A stretch of DNA of 64,000 nt from Girardinichthys multiradiatus (taxonomy: Eukaryota; Chordata; Actinopteri; Cyprinodontiformes; Goodeidae): assembly GCF_021462225.1 (NCBI RefSeq), contig NC_061815.1, forward strand, positions 47,851,873-47,915,872, in the 5' to 3' direction. How positions within the stretch are numbered: position 1 is the stretch's first letter; every line of letters starts with the position of its first letter. The notes below the pieces were generated by a model, which did no database searches, was not told the origin of the DNA, and worked only from the letters and a program-made list of their open reading frames with translations. A program made the position numbers and the translations under genes. Positions 58,666 to 64,000 of the stretch are shown in pieces.

Positions 58666-61600
58666 GGAGTTGCAGTGTAGACATCTAAGCATGAAGTTGC
58701 TTAAACATTTGGTGGGATATTTTCGATGCTTCACTGAGAAAAGTAAATACTATGAGGTGTAATTGAAAAACCGTGGCGTCTCGAAGTTCTGTGATCTGTT
58801 TTGATTAAATTCTTCTGATCCACACATACAGCAGTTTCCCTATTGGTGAAGGGCAATCTAGTCAGAGCAAATGCCCTTTCAATTCCATTAGCAGTTGCAT
58901 CAGTCTCTTAATGGAGAGTAAAATGGCACAAGACCTTTTTGCAGTACTTACACAATGAATATGAAAAGACTTTCACTAAGCATGCCAAGCTTTAGTGAGT
59001 GCAAAACGGCTTTTAATTGTGTCCTGACTCTGTGTTGGAACATTTTGCCAGCCTTCAAGGCTTATCAATTTTACAATCAAAAAAAGATATTTTCTAAGCA
59101 GTGAGCATTGTAAAAACCTAATATCCCCTTAGAAATATCAGCTCACAAATGTCTAAGAAATAAAGTGCTTTGAGAAGCCGGCTATTAAACAGCTATAGCC
59201 TCAACATGGCGATGTAAAATGTCCTAAATTTAATAAATGAACAAATCCACCGAAGGTATATTGTATTTAATGACAAACAGACATATTTGGTTTAAAATCA
59301 AGTGCATTTTTCAAGTCTCATAAATCTGTCTAAAGATCTCATACATCTAAAATCAGAGAACTAAAGCAATGTTAATTTCTAGGTGCTGTTAATGAAAACA
59401 TTTCAGAAGCGTCATAAAGCAACAGCTTTGATAAGTTGGGAAAGCATCATTAAGTTGGGAATGAGTGTCTTGGCATGAAGTATTAATCACAAAGGTCTTT
59501 TTTGAAGCATGTTGCTGATGGAGATGATGACAAGCTGACGTTGAGGAATTATGCAAGGGAGGCATCCGTCTTGATCTGATTTCAAAGCAAAGCTCAATAA
59601 ACCTCACAGCTGTTTTATCTGCCTCTCCAGTTTGCACATTTAAGGCCAGCTTAATTATTTCAGCCTTAATGGAAGACAATGCTAAGTTTTCGTAAAAGAT
59701 TCATTTTTGAGTGCCTATGTTATTAAAGAGGACAGTTAAACAGAATGTATTCTTGTCAGTGGGTTATGTAAATTAATGTGACAAAAGGCCAGATTTATCA
59801 TGGCTTGCCCCAGTGGCTTTCAGACATCCAACTCTTGCAGTGAAGTACACAGAGAATGAGCACTGCTAGTGCCACATTTTTCCTTTGAGTTTCCTGGAAT
59901 CACATTGAGTTTCTCACTTACAGGTTTTCATCATAGCGAGACCCTGTGCTGAGAATAAAACTGTTTGTCAGAAATTGGATTCAAACCTACACCTTAAATT
60001 GGAGACCAGAAACCATGGCGCCTGACATCACTCAGACAGGCTGACACTTACTGTGTGCAGGGAAATTGAGTACATGAAAGTAATACATGGTGTTACGGCC
60101 CGTACCTTTAAATGGAACGTGTCTACTATATAGGCAAAAGGCCTGGAATACATAGAAGAGCAAGTAGAAGGGCCGAATGTGAATATGCAGTCAAAATGTT
60201 GACTGTGATATCAAACTAAACACATGTGAAGTATGTATGTATATGAATGATATAACCCTTAGACAGAAAGATGTTTGCATAATGTATCACTGAAACTCCA
60301 CAAGGATTAATGTTTCACATGTAAAAGCTTTAAAGGGTAAAACTTGGATCTCGGTTATATCTTAAATCCCAAGTTTCTGATGTGCAGGATGATAAGCTAC
60401 GTGTTGGTCCACTTAACCAAAATGGAGCCACATTTTTCTTTCTTGGGTTGAAGTCAACCCTCTACAGTTACTTCTCTGAGAAGCCAAGCAAGGCAGCCAC
60501 TGCCTTTTATTAGCTCACTTTTATAGAGATGAGCTCCTCCTCTGGCTTGAGAGTAAGATGTTGTCTGTATGAACAGCTTGGGGACAGATTTACAGTAGAA
60601 AACGCATACGGACAACAGCTGATTAGTGCATTAAGCACAACATTGAATGAGTTGTGCTGAATTGCGCAGAGCAAATCAGCAGGCTTCTCCAAGGGATGTT
60701 TTTTCCAGTAGCGGTTAACTGTTAAGATGTACCGTTAAGATGCATTTTTTTTGCTTTCTGGATAGCATTTTGATTTTGAAAGCTCACAGGTCAGCTGGAT
60801 GTTGTCAGTTTGATTATTGATTTCTGAAGGGGCTAATCTTTGTGGGTTAATGACGTAACTCATATAAAAGGTAGACTTAAGGAAAATTATAGAATTAACA
60901 CCCACTGAATTTGGATTTAGTTTTCTTTTGTCATCATGCTTATTGTCTGTTTTTGTTTTTCAGAGCAACATCTTAGGCTAATATTAGCTGGTCAGTTATC
61001 TGCTTGGGTACAGCCTGCAGTTGGCAGCTTAACAGACACTCGGATTGGAACTAGCCACCTATAGGGTTAAAACCGCTAAGGGCTTTAAAAACTTTAACTA
61101 ACCATGATTGTCAATGTTTTTCATGGCTGTAATTTGCCTTTCTTGTGAGTAAAACGTTTAGCGTCTTCATTTCAGCCAACTGACTGGCAGTGTGCAGTAG
61201 GAAGAAGGGGAGAGGGAGTAGCTATCTAGGCACCAGAGAAAACTCTGTTCACTTTCCTTCAGTGGCATCTCATTTAAGGGACTTTATACCATGGGAATGG
61301 TATCACTGAAAACCTGTGGTAACTTTAAATGTTTAAAACATTGGTATACCTTGATAACAGTAACTATCCTGTCCCTACTTCAGAGTGATGTGGTAAATGT
61401 TTGTAGGTTTCTCATTTGCCCTTTTGTACCTTTGTAGTTTTGTTTTTGTTGTACTCAATCTTTCCAGCTAACAAATTGGGCCGTTTCCCACAAAACATCA
61501 GTTCTTAAGGACGCTTCATACCCGCTTCAATGATAAAAGTTAAATTTCTACATTAAACTTGTACTTTCCTGTAAGAAAATGTGGTTACATGACTCTAGTT

Positions 61601-62919
61601 AAAACATCCACCAGCTGGAGGTCGCATAAAGCTATTCCAAAAGTGGAACCAGGAAAAAAAATAAATGGAAAATAGTAATACAGAAAATAACATAACATTT
61701 AAGTGAATTATATGTAGTTTGTTTTATAATTTATTATTTTTTATCTGCATAGTTCATGAAATGATTTAGCTGCAATGAAAAGTGCAAAAGTCATCAGCCA
61801 CAAAACAACTCATTTCAAGCAACCGTTGAAGAACTGCAACATCTCAGTTCATCATATACAGTGAAGGCCTTCATACTCTATTCCCATCAAACATAATACA
61901 CCTGTGATGTAGACTCTTTTTTTTTGTTTTGTTATGGTTCTGAGGCTTGGAGGCGCTGCATTTTCAGACTCCTGGGGCCACAGTAGATTAAACAAGGGCA
62001 ATCAAGATGTTGTGATCGATATGTAAACACTGAGATGAATGGATACAGTTTTGTTCAATATCTGACATGTTTCTTTATTTGTAATGGCTTATGGGAAGGT
62101 AGGCTGTTTTCAGGGACTTTTTATTGAAAATGTTTGTGTAAAAAGAAAACCATAAATACCAGAGATTCATAAAAAAGAAAAGAAAAAGAATTTTAATTGA
62201 ATTTTGAGTGGGATGAGCAGATTTTTCTTATAACAAAATACCTTCTGGATGTCAGCATCTACCCTTACCTTAATTTTCTTGATTTTCTTTAACCAGTCTG
62301 TACCACACAGTTTAATTTTTATTTTCCCATCGCTGACTGTTATTTGAAAATGTTAAAGCTGCAAAGTGAAGCTGAGCCATGGGTGCTGCAGGCTCCTGCA
62401 CTGCCATAAGGCCTGGAGGTAAAATAAAACCAGCCAGAGTTGGTAGATACCTCACATCTCCATGAGACTACTAAGCATTTTTCTAATTGGGCTCCGAGTC
62501 TCACCCCAGAGCTGAGTGGATGTCTTATATTCGTTATCACCAAGTCATGGCACTCTTATATTTTTCAAATGCCAGCACTGCAACTGATCTCTGGTAATTC
62601 ATGCTTAATTTAGATATCAGAACTAGCTTTGAACACGGTGGCGTGGGGCGCTAAAGGGATCATGTTTGATGAGGTTTGATAAAATTCTAATCACAGTTCA
62701 CAAAAAGGAGGGAAAAATAACAACCTTCATTTGCTTCTGATGATTTTGCTTTTATGGAATTTATGGCCCCATGCTGTTGCTGTGTAATTGCTGTCAGGAC
62801 GTAATTAATCTTTGATTGGCCTTCTGCACAAGAGCTGTGGATTCCTGTAACTCCTGTTCACGTCTAGCAATCTATTCATCCATGGGCCTCCAGGAAAGAA
62901 AAAAGGAAACCTGTATATA
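58666..62919. other. Unique sequence, possible conserved non-coding DNA
   Basis: No exon or repeat could be supported over 4.2 kb. Stretches at about 59.39-59.68 kb and 62.70-62.87 kb are balanced in composition, free of homopolymers and contain homeodomain-type TAATTAAT/TTAATTA motifs, as conserved non-coding elements often do. This cannot be shown without other species. Confidence 0.4.
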
Positions 62920-63012
62920 TATGCAGTGCCATGCAAACTGAGTCTAAACCCCTTGAACATTTACATATTTTGTCAGTATATTTTAGTAGGATTTTGTTAT
63001 GTAGAGCTGAGG
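62920..63012. mobile_element. Terminal fragment of a Tc1-like element
   Basis: GCAGTGCCATGCAAACTGAG, then ACCCCTTGAACATTTACATATTTTGTCAG and TTTTAGTAGGATTTTGTTATGTAGA, resembles the outer inverted repeat of the Tc1 family whose inner part is seen at 25.28 kb (ATTGGGATTTTATGTGAAAGA). Only the end is present. Confidence 0.5.
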
Positions 63013-63579
63013 CCGACTTTATGCAGGGGCAAGAGGAGACAATGCACCTCAAACAAATGCCTGCCCCCCTCAAATCAATTCTCAATCACACAAGCACAAG
63101 TCCCTGCCCTGCCCTGCCACTTCCTCCTCCTCCTACACTTAAGGGCAAACAGTTGACTCTGCGTATGTACGCGCAAAGTCAAAGTGGACGTCTGCCAGAC
63201 ATGTTATCGCAAAGCTAAATTTCTACGACTGCGTACGCAATGTCACACAACCACATATGCTTAACATTCTAACCCTGCTGAAAACATTACGTGGCTTCTG
63301 GGCCGATGTTTCTTTAAAAAAAAGGGCTGGTGAGGGGGCCATTTCGGCACGACACCTGCTAAAAAATGAGTGCATTTTCTTCCAGTCAGCATCCATGCAT
63401 GACTGCATAACGCATTGTCTAGACATTTTTTGTGGGGTAAGAACGCTGTCAAAAACAATGTGTATGTAAAGACGTAAATGTGTGCATATTAGTCAATAGT
63501 TGTGCATAAGTAAAATCCAAAAGAGGTATTGTATATTTTCTCTATAAGAATACAAAATAAAATGTTACAGCTTCAAGAA

Positions 63580-63650
63580 ATTACAAACACAAAGAGCGGA
63601 CCAAGAGCATATATTACAAACACAAAGAGCGGACCAAGAGCATATATTAT
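63580..63650. repeat. Tandem duplication, 33-bp unit x 2.15
   Basis: Two identical copies (63580-63612 and 63613-63645) of a unit starting ATTACAAACACAAAGAGC and ending CAAGAGCATAT, then five further matching bases. The unit contains CGGACCAAG, whose reverse complement CTTGGTCCG occurs at about 63706-63714. Confidence 0.95.
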
Positions 63651-63699
63651 CGACATTAAGACATATATAAACTTTTTATCATTACCCGGCTTTGTACCG

Positions 63700-63830
63700 T
63701 AGTTTCTTGGTCCGTCATCTTGGCGCTAGTGCTGCTTCTTCTTCTTCTGCTGGCAGTTCGCAACAAATTCAGAGGTGCATACCGCCACCTACTATACATC
63801 ATTGTATAACTCCACCCACTATATTCTATG
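63700..63830. repeat. Fragment of a common fish interspersed repeat
   Basis: GCTTCTTCTTCTTCTGCTGG, then GGTGCATACCGCCACCTACT, are motifs I recall as recurring together in teleost genomes, sometimes near DNA transposon ends. I cannot name the class. Confidence 0.35.
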
Positions 63831-63980
63831 TTTTAGTTTTGTATTTCATAAAAATAAGAACAATACTTTATTCATAATACTCTTGATTTCCCCCCTATCT
63901 CCCCTCTGTCCCTCATATTCCTTTTAGACTGAATTATCTCCCATTCAGGCACTACGTTTACTGGCGGTGAGGAGTGTGAC

Positions 63981-63992
63981 AGCGCATGCGCA
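63981..63992. promoter_or_regulatory. NRF1-like promoter motif at window edge
   Basis: AGCGCATGCGCA matches the palindromic NRF1 consensus (YGCGCAYGCGCR) in all but the first base, in a local CpG-rich run (CGCATGCGCAACGCG) unlike the rest of the window. NRF1 sites mark many vertebrate housekeeping promoters. A YY1-like CCGTCATCTTGGC lies at about 63712-63724. A promoter just beyond the right edge is possible; one motif is not proof. Confidence 0.35.
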
Positions 63993-64000
63993 ACGCGAAT

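Noticed and set aside
1..64000. Bacterial or phage gene cluster, toxin-antitoxin or defence system
   Set aside because: No dense operons, no ribosome-binding sites before ORFs, and abundant vertebrate-type repeats throughout.

Overview
This window is eukaryotic nuclear DNA, almost certainly from a ray-finned (teleost) fish. It is AT-rich, has no prokaryotic-style gene packing, and no open frame that I recognise as a host protein. What can be identified is a typical teleost repeat load: several Tc1/mariner families, an L2-type LINE, an RTE-type LINE, tRNA-derived SINEs of at least three kinds, and long GT and AT microsatellites. The repeat set would fit a percomorph such as a killifish or livebearer relative, but that is an impression, not a demonstration. 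The sequence reads as a large intron or an intergenic region.

Layout: 1-22,840 is mostly unique AT-rich sequence with simple repeats, a possible hAT-like scrap near 6.4 kb and weak exon-like candidates near 2.3, 3.5 and 18.6 kb. From 22.8 to 29.2 kb is a repeat cluster: an RTE LINE 3' end (minus), an unassigned 1.2-kb block, a tRNA-derived SINE, a broken Tc1-like element, a second SINE family and an old Tc1-like fossil. At 29.6-30.2 kb is a local CpG-rich, purine-rich stretch ending in a good splice donor, the best candidate here for a host 5' exon. At 33.15-34.75 kb and 43.28-44.88 kb lie two young, nearly identical Tc1-like transposons in the same orientation. Between them are a microsatellite-flanked inverted-repeat element (35.4-35.7 kb), an L2-tailed repeat (37.9-38.3 kb), a perfect short hairpin (41.6 kb) and a decayed RTE end (42.8-43.2 kb).

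From 45.96 to 48.47 kb is a 5'-truncated L2-type LINE with several coding breaks and a lost catalytic residue. From 50 to 58.7 kb come SINE pieces and three more decayed Tc1/mariner relatives. The last 5 kb is mainly unique sequence, then a Tc1 terminal scrap, a 33-bp tandem duplication, a common fish repeat fragment and an NRF1-like promoter motif in the last 20 bases.

The identifiable coding sequences belong to mobile elements and all are broken. The two young Tc1 copies each carry a different frameshift, both keep 200-bp inverted ends and TA duplications, and so look like non-autonomous but mobilisable DNA. The L2 LINE and two other repeats share the 3' motif GCGCTATATAA, consistent with SINEs using the L2 machinery. 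I found no CRISPR array, no bacterial system, no confident tRNA/rRNA gene and no complete host gene. No new biological system can be claimed from what I see.
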